64,000 bases of DNA. It comes from Argentina anserina. Taxonomy: Eukaryota; Streptophyta; Magnoliopsida; Rosales; Rosaceae. Shown here in pieces: positions 1 to 10,054 of the stretch (the stretch's first letter is position 1; the number at the start of each line of letters is the position of its first letter). The stretch is taken from NCBI RefSeq assembly GCF_933775445.1, contig NC_065874.1, positions 30,884,501 to 30,948,500 of the forward strand, read 5' to 3'. The notes under the pieces are model-generated. The model saw nothing but the letters and a program-made list of their open reading frames with translations. It had not been told where the DNA came from and did no database searches. A program made the translations under genes and the position numbers.

Positions 1-221
1 TCATGATCTTCTCACCAGGGAGATACTCGGTCAGGGAGATCTTTTCACACTCATCAATTGTGTGTTTGTTGGATATGGAAGCAATAAGAAAGGATGCAGG
101 TGTTACCATCCACCCACCAGAAAGTACTATGTCACTATAGATGTTACTTTATTTGAAGACATGAGTTATTTTACCTCTTCTGATCCAGCCCTTCAGGGGG
201 AGAATTCATTTTTTTGAAGAG

Positions 222-737
222 TTGTATCATGGCCAGGGGGAGGAATTAGACATAGTCATTGTTGGAAATACCTTTACTCCAGTAGCAGACGTTCATTCTG
301 AGGTGGAAACTTCAGATAATCAGGTACCAACAGTGGCAGAAGCTCCACCTGAGGTAGAAGCATCAGACACCCAAGTTTCAGAAGAAGAACCAATAGTTGA
401 GAGAACAACTGCCCCTCCCGCCATCACTTATACCCCCGACCAACGACTTACTGGTGCAGAAGGTCACTCAACTAAGGTATGTCCATCAACTGGTACTAGT
501 AGTGAGTCTGATAGTGGGCAATATGTGTTACCAAACAGGTCTACTAAAGGTCAACCCCCCAAAAGATATGAACTTAGTTTACATGCCAAATCAAAATATG
601 CAGTAACCAGTTATATGTCCACTAGGAGATTATCAAAGTCATATGAATCTTTTGTGAATCAAATATCTGCTTTATCAGTACCTAACAAAGTGCAGAATGC
701 ATTAGGGGATCCAAAATGGAGAAAAGCAGAAAAATGA
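222..737 (+). pseudogene. Copia integrase-RT linker segment
   Basis: This is an open stretch inside the Copia remnant that codes for the acidic, low-complexity linker between integrase and reverse transcriptase. It is rich in E, V, P and S in its first half. The later part (RSTKGQPPKRYELSL) resembles the short conserved block seen ahead of the Copia RT. It closes with a stop at 737, just before the RT start, so the polyprotein is broken here. The ATG at 228 is probably not a real start, because the frame is inherited from the upstream polyprotein. Confidence 0.6.
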
Positions 738-1018
738 TACTTGGGAACTTGTGCCTCCACCACATGGCAAAAAGACTGTAGGGTATCGTTAGGTGTTCAA
801 TGTGAAGCATAATGCAGATGGATCAATTAGCAGGTATAAAACATGCCTTGTTGCGAAGGGTGTACTCAGACATATGATATTGATTATGATGAGACTTTTG
901 CTCCTGTTGCAAAGATGAACATTGTCTGAGTGCTCTTTTCATTTGCTGCTAGTTTGAATTGGCAACTCCGACAGTTTGATGTCAAGAATGCATTTCTTCA
1001 TGAGAGTTAGCTGAAGAT

Positions 1019-1690
1019 GTGTCTATGAGTCTCCCTCCAGGGTACGTAACTACTTCTAGTGATTTTGTGTGCAAATTGAGAAAGTCTCTATATGGTCTCA
1101 AACAGTCACCTCATGCCTGGTTTGGGAGGTTATCACAGTTTATGCGGAAGAATGGTTACAAACAGAGTAATTCAGATCATACCATATTTCTTAAGCATCA
1201 GCAAGGGAAGGTAGTAGTTTTGATTATATATGTTGATGATATGGTGATTACTGGCAATGATATTGTAGAGATGGATCGGCTGCAGGGACATTTGTTTTTT
1301 GAGTTTGAGATGAAGAACTTGGGTGATCTCAAGTTTTTCTTAGGGATTGAAGTAGCAAGGGGGAGAGACGTGATCTACTTGTGCCAGAGAAAGTACATAC
1401 TTGATTTGTTGACAGAGACATGTATGTTAGATTGCACACATATCGACACCCCTATCGAGCAAAACCATCATCTAGCAGAGTATCCAGACAAGAAACCGAC
1501 TGATCGAGCTCGCTATCAGAGGTTAGTTGGGCGCTTGATCTATTTGACCCATACTAGACCAAATATTGCTTATGCAGTGAGTGTAGTGAGCCAGTTCATG
1601 CATAAATCCAAGCAAGAGTCACATGGATGCTGTTGTGAGAATTTTGAGGTACTTGAAGTCAACTCCAGGGAGAGGAGTAATGTTCTCTAA
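1019..1690 (+). pseudogene. Copia reverse transcriptase, core part
   Basis: This 223-codon open piece carries the palm and thumb of a Copia-type RNA-dependent DNA polymerase. It includes PPGY near its start, LYGLKQSPHAWFGRL, the active-site YVDD inside LIIYVDDMVITGND, LGDLKFFLGIEVAR, and the LVGRLIYLTHTRPNIAYAV block that precedes RNase H. The upstream RT fingers (DETFAPVAK, FDVKNAFLHE) are in frame-broken sequence at about 880-1010. A frameshift after about 1615 ends it. It has no ATG start of its own and is a relic of the polyprotein. Confidence 0.9.
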
Positions 1691-1783
1691 ACACAACAAC
1701 ATTCTTGAGGTTAGTGGCTTACAAATGCAAACTGGGCTGGAAATATTACAAACAAGAGGTCGACATCAGGTTATTTTACCTTT

Positions 1784-2224
1784 GTGGGAGGTAATTTAGT
1801 CACATGGAAGAGTAAGAAGCAGAAAGTTGTGGTCAGATCTAGTGCTAAGGCTGAGTATAGAAGTATGGCTCATGGAGTGTGTGAATTGTTGTGGCTGAGA
1901 AATCTACTACGTGATTTGGGTGTTAAGTTAAAAAGTGTTATGCAATTGTATTGTGACAACAAAGCAGCAATTGACATATCACAAAATTCAGTACAACATG
2001 ATCGTACTAAACACGTGGAGGTGGATCGTCATTTCATAAAAGAAAAGCTAGATGCAAAGATTATTAGTTTTCTTTTTGTCTCTAGTGAAGAGCAGCTTGC
2101 AGATATTCTCACTAAAGGAGTTTCTAAAAAAACGTTTTATGACTCACTTAGTAAGTTGGGCATAATGGATGTATATATATGCGCCAACTTGAGGGAGAGT
2201 ATCAGCGTGAGTCATAGAATATAA
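1784..2224 (+). pseudogene. Copia RNase H, C-terminal part of pol
   Basis: This is the RNase H domain of the same Copia element. Visible blocks are VTWKSKKQKVVVRSSAKAEY, the acidic residue in YCDNKAAIDIS, the TKHVEVDRHFIKEKL block and QLADILTKGVSKKTF. The tail runs to a stop at 2224, past the presumed polypurine tract. It is separated from RT by a frameshift between 1690 and 1784. Confidence 0.88.
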
Positions 2225-2400
2225 TTTAGGCATGTATATCGTGTAGTTAGTACTTACCTATTATGTATATGGTAGTACGTGTAGTACGTAGTACATAGAG
2301 TTGTAGCACAATGCATTCTCTATATATAGTTTCCAGTGTGAGATTAATAGATATCAGAAAATTCATTCTCCAAATTACGTCTTATTTGACTCTAGATACG

Positions 2401-3224
2401 TAGACTAAATAAACAATCCCAAGGGAGCATTCCTTTCTAATGGCTCATAGAGTCATAGTCACACCACACAACATTGCATAGCTTCCTAATAACGTCAAGT
2501 TACTGAAAAAGATTACTCATCTGCTTAGCAAGGCACCATCCTCATTACATCGGATTAGCCAAGAGGTTGAAAGCATTCTGTGATACTGAACCCAATATCT
2601 TATCAACTGAATACATAAATCAATGTGGAACGACATTGTTCCAGCAAAGTGATAAATGCTGATCTCAGTCTTCAGCATATAGCAAGTGAATTGTCATGGA
2701 ATGGACCTCATGGTCATATGACTCATATCCACTCTTTTGCAAATTTGCAAATATATAATTCCTGAACCATAATCAAGAGAGCAGAACCTGCTGTTACAGT
2801 GGTTTATAATTTCTGAAAAAACCTGCACTAATATGAAGTTATCAACATTATATTAAGCACAATTTAACTTTAGGAAAACCAACTTCATCAACATACAATC
2901 CTCCGACACATGATATGACCTACACATAATCAAGGGATAGGTACTGTATTTTGCCATTCTAAATATATGTACAGCTCACAGCGATATGATTGACGGTCAT
3001 ATATATGCATAGTTATAATATCTTTCGCCAAGAGGAACCTTGTCTTTCCTAAATCATAATTCAGCTTCTTATCTATTGTATATCCTTCCTTCATGTTGAT
3101 GATGCCATTGATGTGGCATACGACTGTTTTAAACAATTAGATATCTTTGGGCCTCCAGAGGCTTTTAGGGAAACGTTTTCCAGTTAGTGTTGGCAACTTA
3201 ACTTGGTCACTTGGTCTCTGAGCC
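2401..3224. other. Intergenic, no feature recognised
   Basis: No conserved coding or RNA gene is visible on either strand. The 2930-3136 minus-strand open frame has no recognisable similarity and lies in AT-rich sequence, so it is treated as chance. Confidence 0.5.
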
Positions 3225-3299
3225 TCAGTTGATCTCCGAGGTCATCGACTGGTCAACTAGAAGCTGGTTTGGCCTTGGAACAAAAGGGATGAGTATACT

Positions 3300-3620
3300 G
3301 TGGTACTTCTCACACAGTGGACTCTTAAACAGCTCTGGAAGATAAAGTCTCCTCCAAAGATTAAAACTTTCCTTTGGAAGGCTCTGAGTGGGGCTATTGC
3401 TACTTCTAAAAACCTTTCTCAGAGTAAACTCACTCCCTCCTCTCTGAGTCCTATTTGTGGAAAATTTGATGAGACTAGTGAGCATCTCATTGTCCTCTGT
3501 ACTTGGGTTGAGTTAGTGTGGTTTGGATCTCAGTTGGGTTTCAAATACAACACTAAACAAAGAATGACAACTCTTGATGCTTGGTTCAGATCGATATTTA
3601 CATGCAACTACAGGGTCTGA
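3300..3620 (+). pseudogene. LINE reverse-transcriptase zinc-binding (zf-RVT) fragment
   Basis: This is a fragment of the C-terminal zinc-binding region of a plant non-LTR retrotransposon (LINE/RTE-like) polyprotein. The diagnostic run is WKIKSPPKIKTFLWKALSG, then SPICGKFDETSEHLIVLC. In intact copies the motif is usually CPxCG...E...H...C; here the first cysteine is serine (SPIC), so the zinc site is broken. Nothing upstream looks like RT, and the piece ends at a stop at 3620. The following 3700-3960 may be the degenerate linker towards RNase H (a KWSLPL block near 3827), but this is not secure. Confidence 0.75.
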
Positions 3621-4111
3621 ATAGAAACTGGTGTCTTACCTTGGTAAGCTTCCCTGCATTTTCTGAGAGATATGGAAATGTCGTTGCAGGTGCCTCTATG
3701 ATCACAAACCTATATTTCCCTCGGATGTGATTCATTCTAGACTAGCCACTCCCTAGCTCTTGAGTTCTGGAATGCAAATTGTCTGGATCTTCGAGATGCT
3801 CCCATGATCACTGCTGCCCCTGTGAAATGGTCTCTTCCCTTGTCCGGAGACTGGAGTGGTGGATTTTTGTTGCGGTGCCTCCTGGTACTTGCCTGGGAGT
3901 GGGAGCGGCTTACTTGCTGCTCTGTGTCTTTTTACAGTGTGTTGATCTTCTTCACGAACGAGCTGATTGGATTTGACTGCTTCTATTTGTTGTATGGGCC
4001 TTGGGCTCTTTGGGCTTTTGTCTATTTAATGTACTCATTTTTGGAAAAACTTGTCACTTCCGAAGTCCAGGAATACCACCTGATAATGATACCGCTTTTG
4101 AAATTTTGCAG

Positions 4112-4480
4112 GTCAAATCTCAATCGCTTGAACTTTCAAGAGTTCTATACAGTGTTACTGGAGGGCAATGATGAGCTAATCACTGTAGCTACTGTAAGGT
4201 GACTTAGTTGAGCTTTATTCTGCTTATTTTGGAAATGTATGGCATTGTGTACCAACTACCAGTATATTTATTCTTAGTGGCTTTCTTGTTTGTTCAAAGG
4301 ATCCATGGAGAGAAGGTGGCCGATGTACTTCTTGTTGCTACCAAGTTTCACTATCGCCGGCAAGGAATGTGTCGTGTATTGATGAATTTACTTGAGAAGG
4401 TGATGTGCCTAGTGTTCCTACATCTGTTGCCGGAAGTTTTGCAGGTAAAAGGAGATCATGCATTGATAAGAGCTGTCTAG
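4112..4480 (+). pseudogene. Fragment of an IDM1-like PHD/acetyltransferase protein
   Basis: Two adjoining exon-like pieces resemble the GNAT acetyltransferase domain of plant PHD-finger proteins related to IDM1 (INCREASED DNA METHYLATION 1). Exon A, about 4112-4198, follows a TTTTGCAG acceptor and reads RLNFQEFYTVLLEGNDELI then TVATVR. The intron runs 4199-4299 (GT...AG). Exon B starts at 4300 and reads IHGEKVADVLLVATKFHYRR then QGMCRVLMNLLEK, which contains the RRQGMCR acetyl-CoA loop of this family. Across the junction the frame is kept (V-R-I-H-G). No PHD finger, Tudor/Agenet region or start codon is seen upstream, and the C-terminal part of the GNAT fold is lost after about 4420. It is either a duplicated gene fragment or the last remnant of a dead gene. 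The family call is from remembered conservation. Confidence 0.62.
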
Positions 4481-4489
4481 AGTTCAAGC

Positions 4490-5900
4490 AATATAAGCAG
4501 CAGGACATCAAAGTTGGCTGCTGTTGTTATATAGACAGTAAATTAAATAGAAGAGACGAGAGTTCGTGTGTCGTAGTATCCTATATAGCTGCCTGTATTC
4601 ATTATTCTCAAGTCAGCTCATAATTTTGAAGGGGAAAGTGCGTGATGTATATCCACGCATAAAGGGCTCCTTAATTTGTTAATGATTTGTTCGGTATTGC
4701 AGTCGAGTGATGTCTTCAAAAGTTTGAAGAAAATTTGCCAGGCTGAAAAATTATACTAATCCATCGTATGAACCAGCAGAATGCAATATTATGAGTGTTA
4801 TAAATTAAAGTTTAGATATTTAGATAGGGATGTTCATTGTGTAAATCATTGTACCCTATGAAGCATAATAAGGAGAAGTTAAAGAGCGTCTCACTTTCTC
4901 TTACAAGGCTTTTGTCAAAATCAGAACCCAATTCATGAATCATGATGGTGAAGGTGACTTGAATAGTGATAACAAGTGTATGAGGCTTGTAACTTTTTTC
5001 TTTTTTATTCTTCCATAAAGCATATTGTAGCAAAGCAAACTAGAATGATGTTCTATGTAGATGTTGACAAGGAAAGCAAAGAACATCTACCTAGCTTTCT
5101 AAGGAGAGAAGAAGCTCTTTCATAAGAAAAGTTCTGCCTTTTATAATTTGATGGAGATAAGAATCCAACTTTGAGGCGCCTAGACATGACATATTGAACT
5201 GACCTCACACCCTTGAAATGATTGGGGTGACCTCATAACCAACATTAGCTGCCTCCCTCCAGGTTCCAGCACAATTGCAGTTTTATGAGACTGGACTTTG
5301 GCACACAACCTTGGCCATCCTGACCTTCCCTCAAGTTATTAGACTAGCATTTTACTTCTCATGCATGATAGATGCAATTTACGAAAACGGATACGCGATA
5401 AAATGTATATAAAAAAAACCACAGTAATGGAAAGATGAATTATCTTAACTAGATTATTTCGATAGATTTGGAAAAATGAATACAGACTGTTGACTTTCGT
5501 CATTTTCTTTAGAAGTTAGAAACAATAAACTTGAGAGTAGTTATGCAAATTCATTGAAAGGTTGCAGACGCCTAGACCACAAGAATTTTTGTGTAATTTC
5601 TGATTCTCTAACTGTCTAACACATGCTGCTACTCAAAATCATTTTGATAATTCTAATTCAAGTGTTCAATATTATTCTACAATCTTGCACACAGAGACAA
5701 CAGTTTTTGGGCAATTGGATTTAGCAATTTTCTTTTAGAAAAGAAAAAAAAACCCAATCGGACAAAATCACTTGGAGACCATCTCAAAGGATTTTCAGAT
5801 TTCCAGTAAGAGAGAAAGAAGTGTCAAGCTCATATCTGCAATGCAAATCAGCCTCTAGACCACCGCCCACCGTCCTCACGTGAACCAATCTCACCAGACC
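4490..5900. other. Intergenic and upstream region of the TBL gene
   Basis: AT-rich sequence with no recognisable coding or RNA gene. The minus-strand open frame at 4812-5033 has no family features. The final few hundred bases are presumably regulatory for the gene starting at 6109. Confidence 0.45.
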
Positions 5901-5904
5901 TTCA

Positions 5905-5910
5905 TATATA
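5905..5910 (+). promoter_or_regulatory. Candidate TATA box of the TBL gene
   Basis: TATATA followed by AATAATATA, about 200 bases ahead of the ATG at 6109. Between them lies a pyrimidine-rich leader (CTTCTT and TCTCTTTC runs at 6040-6070) typical of plant 5' UTRs. The ATG at 6109 opens a signal-peptide sequence, which supports this arrangement. Confidence 0.5.
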
Positions 5911-6108
5911 ATAATATACCCACAACAAATCCAAAACACAACAAACAAGCACCCAACTCTTCTTTTTTATAAGCAGCACCCAAGATTTCACCTTTTGTTT
6001 TTTAAATTACAATAGCTGCTTCTTTTAATAGCACCCTCTCTTTCTCTGTTTCTTCTTCTTTTTCCAGCAGCTTTTGCATTTGTTCTTCACCACCCAATAC
6101 CCTCTCCA

Positions 6109-8826
6109 ATGGCCCTTTTGTGTTGCTTAGCCATTCTTTGTCTAGCTCTGCTTCAATGTTCCCACTCTGCTGTGATATTGAGCATGAGGAACCACCACAA
6201 CACCCATCACCAAAGCTCAGGGCCAATGATCCACACCAACCAAACCACTTGCGCAATGTTTGCAGGCACTTGGGTCCAAGATGACTCTTATCCAATGTAC
6301 CAATCTTCTGAGTGCCCTTTAATCATAGACCCTGAGTTCAATTGCCAAATGTATGGCCGCCCAGATTCCAAGTACCTCAAGTATAGATGGAGACCCCTCA
6401 ATTGTGAGCTTCCAAGGTAAATTAGTGCTCAAGCTGGTGTCTTTTTGGCTTAGTGTGTATGATTGAATCTTTGTTTAGCATATTGTTGTTCTTGGTAGGT
6501 TCAATGGGGTTGAGTTTTTGCTCAAAATGAAAGGGAAAACAGTCATGTTTGTAGGTGATTCACTTGGGAGGAACCAATGGGAGTCTTTGGTTTGCTTGAT
6601 TTACTCTGCAGCTCCTCAGACCCAAACCCAAATGGTGAAAGGAGATCCACTCTCAACATTCAGTTTCTTGGTTAGTCTCTCACATTTTTTAAAACCTTGC
6701 TTGATTCTGGGTTTTGGCATTTTGTTGAACTTGTTTCTGGGAGTTTGCATTTCATCAAAGACTTTCAAGACCCAGTTTTTAATTAAAATTGCAGAATTTA
6801 TATGTTCTTAAACAATGGTTTGAACTTTGAACAGACCAAAAGAATCCATAGGAACTGTTTGGGGGGACCCAAAGGGGTCAATTTGTTGATTACAGCTGGA
6901 TAGGCTGGATAGCACCATATCATGTTTCTTGTCTAGAAAAGTTATCACCTAAGGAATGAAAGAATCATGACAATCCAAACGGTCCCTTACTTGGGTTTTG
7001 CTACAATAATGCAGGACTATGGTGTCACCTTGCAATACTACCGAGCTCCATATCTGGTCGACGTTGAAATGATGGAAGGAAAGAGAGTTCTGAGGCTTGA
7101 GGACATATCGGAGAACAGCAAGGCGTGGCGGTCTGCCGATGTGCTCTCGTTTAATACCGGTCACTGGTGGAGTCACACCGGAGCTCTCCAAGGGTGAGCA
7201 AAGATTTTGTTACACATGCACAATGTCATTTTTTTGATACAAACATCAGTTAACAGTTGAACATGTCACACTTAATTGTCCGAATAACGTATGTCACATA
7301 AAAAGATAGTTTGATGCCATAACATGTCACAATTCTCTATACAATAGGGGTTCATAACCGAATCGTCAAAAATCGAAATTTCGTAATAGTGTGCATGTTA
7401 ATAAATAATATGACAACATAAGATGGAAACGCACAACTGCGCAAGTTAGGTGGTCTTAGATATTATAAGGGACTAATGGTATTTGTGGCTATACCGCTAT
7501 AGTAGTATTTCACATTAACCATGTTTTTTGGTGATTTGGTAACGTGTAGGTGGGATTACATGGAATCAGGTGGTAAATATTACAGAGATATGGATCGGCT
7601 GGCTGCTTTGGAGAAAGGAATAAGAACATGGGCAAATTGGGTCGACAAATACATCGATCCCACAAGGACCCGAGTTTTCTTTCTCTCCATATCTCCCACA
7701 CATTACGAGTGAGTTCCACTATGTCTCCCTGTCTCAAATTATTGTGTTGGTTGACTTGGTTCAAATTCCAGGCTTCATTCCATCAAAAAATAAAAATAAA
7801 AATTCCAGGCTTCATTCATTACATGTATTGGGAGTTCTGCCAACTCCAAGCACCAAAAATATCACTCCATTTATATATGTCTATTTTGATCCGAGAGTTG
7901 ATAAGGTTGAGCAGATATCAATTTGCTACTTCAGACATTAGAGTAAATGGTACTGCTACAGTTTTATTTTTTATGTAACACCTCAACTACTTCCAGAGTT
8001 AAAATGTACAAAACAAATTATACACATTTGTTTAGGGAAGAATTGTAATGCAGCAAAACACATGCCATGTTCTGAGAATTAGGAATAGAAAGAGCACTAC
8101 TTATGTCGGTACAACCTTCAAAGATGACAAAACTGGTTATGTACTCCTAAACAGAGAAAGGTGGTATCACATCTCTCCAATCAAGGCCTCCATTATGTTG
8201 ACATTACATGCTAGCAGCTATTGGGATACTGGCTTGTAGAATTTCACATGTTAGCTTGATATTTTTATGTCTGCATGTCTCGGCAACTTTGTTTGGATAT
8301 TTCCTGAAACACATTCTCTTACACATGTGAAAAAAATGGTCAGCAAGTTAAAGATGTCTATAACTATTGATACTTTGAAATGCAGCAATGGCTTATGTGC
8401 AAGATAGTTTCTTTCTTGATCTGTGTTTTGGTTTTCTTTTAAGTACATGGATAACTAACATGAATGACCTGGTATATTGACAGCCCAAATGAATGGAATG
8501 GGGGAGCAACACCTACAACCACCAGGAACTGCTATGGAGAAACATCACCGATGATAGTGAGTGGGGTAATTTATCCGGGGACGACATATCCAGATCAGAT
8601 GAGAGTGATGGACAATGTGATCCGAGAAATGCGAAGACCTCCATTTCTGCTAGACATTACAAAGCTTTCAGAGCTCCGAAAAGATGGGCACCCTTCAATC
8701 TACAGCGGAGATTTGAGTCCAGGGCAGAGAGCGAATCCTGGGCGTTCAGCTGATTGTAGCCATTGGTGCCTTCCTGGTTTGCCAGACACTTGGAACCAAC
8801 TCTTTTACACTACCTTGCTCTATTGA
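6109..8826 (+). CDS. Trichome birefringence-like (TBL/PMR5) O-acetyltransferase
   Basis: Five exons can be joined in frame: 6109-6416, 6499-6670, 7015-7193, 7550-7708 and 8484-8826. They give 386 residues, a normal size for the family. TBL proteins are Golgi-located transferases that O-acetylate wall polysaccharides (xylan, mannan, pectin or xyloglucan, depending on clade). Residues 1-20 form a hydrophobic signal peptide or anchor (MALLCCLAILCLALLQC). The N-terminal TBL domain carries TCAMFAGTWVQDDSYPMYQS and the CPLIIDPEFNC block. The esterase-type GDS motif (VGDSLGRNQWESL) has its GDS at residues 122-124. The PMR5/Cas1p domain continues with VLSFNTGHWWSHTG and ends with the DxxH motif D363-C-S-H366 (DCSHWCLPGLPDTWNQL). 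Exon 2 joins exon 3 as FL|DYG, with GTTAGT as donor. All catalytic residues are present, so the gene looks functional. The form is closest in my memory to the TBL36-43 group, but acceptor polymer and subclade cannot be fixed by eye. Confidence 0.95.
7709..8483 (+). other. Long intron 4 of the TBL gene
   Basis: This 775-base intron lies between GA|GTGAGT and ACAG|C and holds no recognisable element. An 18-base phrase around 7767 (TTCCAGGCTTCATTCC) is repeated with small changes at 7802, a simple local duplication. Open frames inside it are chance. Confidence 0.7.
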
Positions 8827-9185
8827 TTGGATCGTCCTCTCTAACAAGTGATATAGGACTTAGCTTGTGATACATTAATTAGGGGGTGCTAAATTGCATC
8901 TTATATTTCTATCTTGTAATCTGTAAAGTGATGCTTAATCTTTTTCTCAAAAAAAAAGAAAAAGTGATGCTTAATCTATTGCTAGTGTAGTGAGGAGCAG
9001 CAAGGTTTTGTTTTCCTCATTATTTTTCCATTCATGGAACATTTACTAATCAAAATTCAATTGTTCCTGCAACTATGTCATCTCCAAGTGATTTTCATGG
9101 CCATCTACAGTATCTTATCGGCTCAATAGTAAAGAAAATTACTGGGAAAGGAAAGATCAAAAATGAGAAAAAGAAAAAATTTAGT

Positions 9186-9256
9186 GTGGCTGCTGGGATT
9201 TGAGCCCAGGTCTCCACGGCCACAACGTGGAATTCTCACCACTAAACTACAGCCAC
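9186..9256 (-). tRNA. trnH-GUG: tRNA-His (GUG anticodon)
   Basis: On the minus strand the sequence folds as a complete tRNA. The 7-bp acceptor stem is GTGGCTG/CAGCCAC, the D arm is GTTTAGTGGTGAGAA, the anticodon arm is CCACG-TTGTGGC-CGTGG with GTG in the loop, and the T arm is CTGGG-CTCAAAT-CCCAG. There is no intron. It matches the plant cytosolic tRNA-His form I remember, except that the T loop reads CTCAAAT where CTCGAAT is more usual, a purine swap that should be tolerated. Internal A and B boxes are intact. Minus-strand translations across it (78 codons at 9123-9359) are an artefact. It lies in the space between the TBL and ASN genes. Confidence 0.95.
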
Positions 9257-10054
9257 TTTGATGGTTACCATGGCTACAATTTTGTAAACACAAGTAGGTT
9301 AACATTTTGGTTGCAAACCATGTTCTACAGGCCTTCTTGCTCGAAGTCCGATGTATCAAGATTATTTGTACTTCTTTGAAGTAGTAGCTGCAATTTAAGG
9401 TGGCCTTTATATCAAACTCTAAGATATATTAGTGATATTACGCCCATTGTTCCTCAAACAGGAGGGAATTCATGTGTCTCGCGCCATAATTAAGCGGGAG
9501 CCTAAACAGGCTAGGCGGTGAGGCTGTTTGTTAGGCGGGCGCCTAAGCGAATCCTAGGCAGCAAGGCCGATGAACTCGCCTATTCCAACACAGGAAGAGA
9601 AGAAACCAGAGGATAATTAGTCACTTGAAGCCATACATGTATCCAAAGGTTGGAAAGAGCAGAAGGATTGTAATTCCGAAAAATAATAAGCGTTGAGAAG
9701 TTCTCAGATTGATAACATAAAGAAAACTGCCGGTACAGAAGAAACATCTCAATTTTAAAGTGCATAAAGGAGGATATTCTTAAATCTTAGAAACACCTCC
9801 AACATTTATAGATTGATAAAACACACTCCGAAAACTCGGTTCAGAAATATTACATGATGATAGAACTTAGCTTAATCCACCGTAGAGGGGATGATAAAGT
9901 TTCAACAACTTATACATAATGCCTATTAGCTTTTTATACATCAGGCATCATTATCACTATCATTTATCTTAAGAAACTTATGTGAACAAGGACCCTCGAT
10001 TCTGCAGGGCAAAGCCTCAAACTTGCAGATTTTTCGGTCCTTCAGCAGCCCACA
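9257..10054. other. Intergenic between tRNA-His and ASN 3' end
   Basis: No gene is visible. A GC-rich patch at about 9490-9570 repeats CCTAGGC/GGCGCCTA-like words, a composition often seen in old non-autonomous transposons, but no ends or target duplications could be set. The last 100-200 bases are the probable ASN 3' UTR. Confidence 0.4.

Larger units (their letters stand above)
1..2400 (+). mobile_element. Decayed Ty1/Copia retrotransposon, 3' half
   Basis: The window opens inside a Copia pol gene. Bases 1-220 encode the end of the integrase region (VGYGSNKKGCRCYHPP, then TRKYYVTIDVT), a form typical of Copia. Reverse transcriptase runs from about 730 to 1690 and contains DYDETFAPVAKMN, FDVKNAFLHE, LYGLKQSPHAW and the catalytic YVDD at 1229-1240. 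RNase H follows from about 1784 to 2140 (SSAKAEYRSMA, YCDNKAAIDIS, TKHVEVDRHFIKEKL, QLADILTKG). A purine-rich stretch at 2189-2199 is the likely polypurine tract, so a degraded 3' LTR probably starts near 2200; it has a TATA-like stretch near 2321-2330, but its outer end is not clear. Several in-frame stops and frameshifts (near 737, 785, 930, 1009 and 1690) make it non-functional. Gag, protease and the 5' LTR lie outside the window. Confidence 0.93.

Noticed and set aside
7760..7820. miR166-like phrase (CCAGGCTTCATTCC) in a TBL intron
   Set aside because: It lacks the first bases of miR166, has no complementary arm nearby, and recurs a few bases later as a simple duplication.
9123..9359. 78-codon minus-strand frame
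   Set aside because: It is a translation across the tRNA-His gene.
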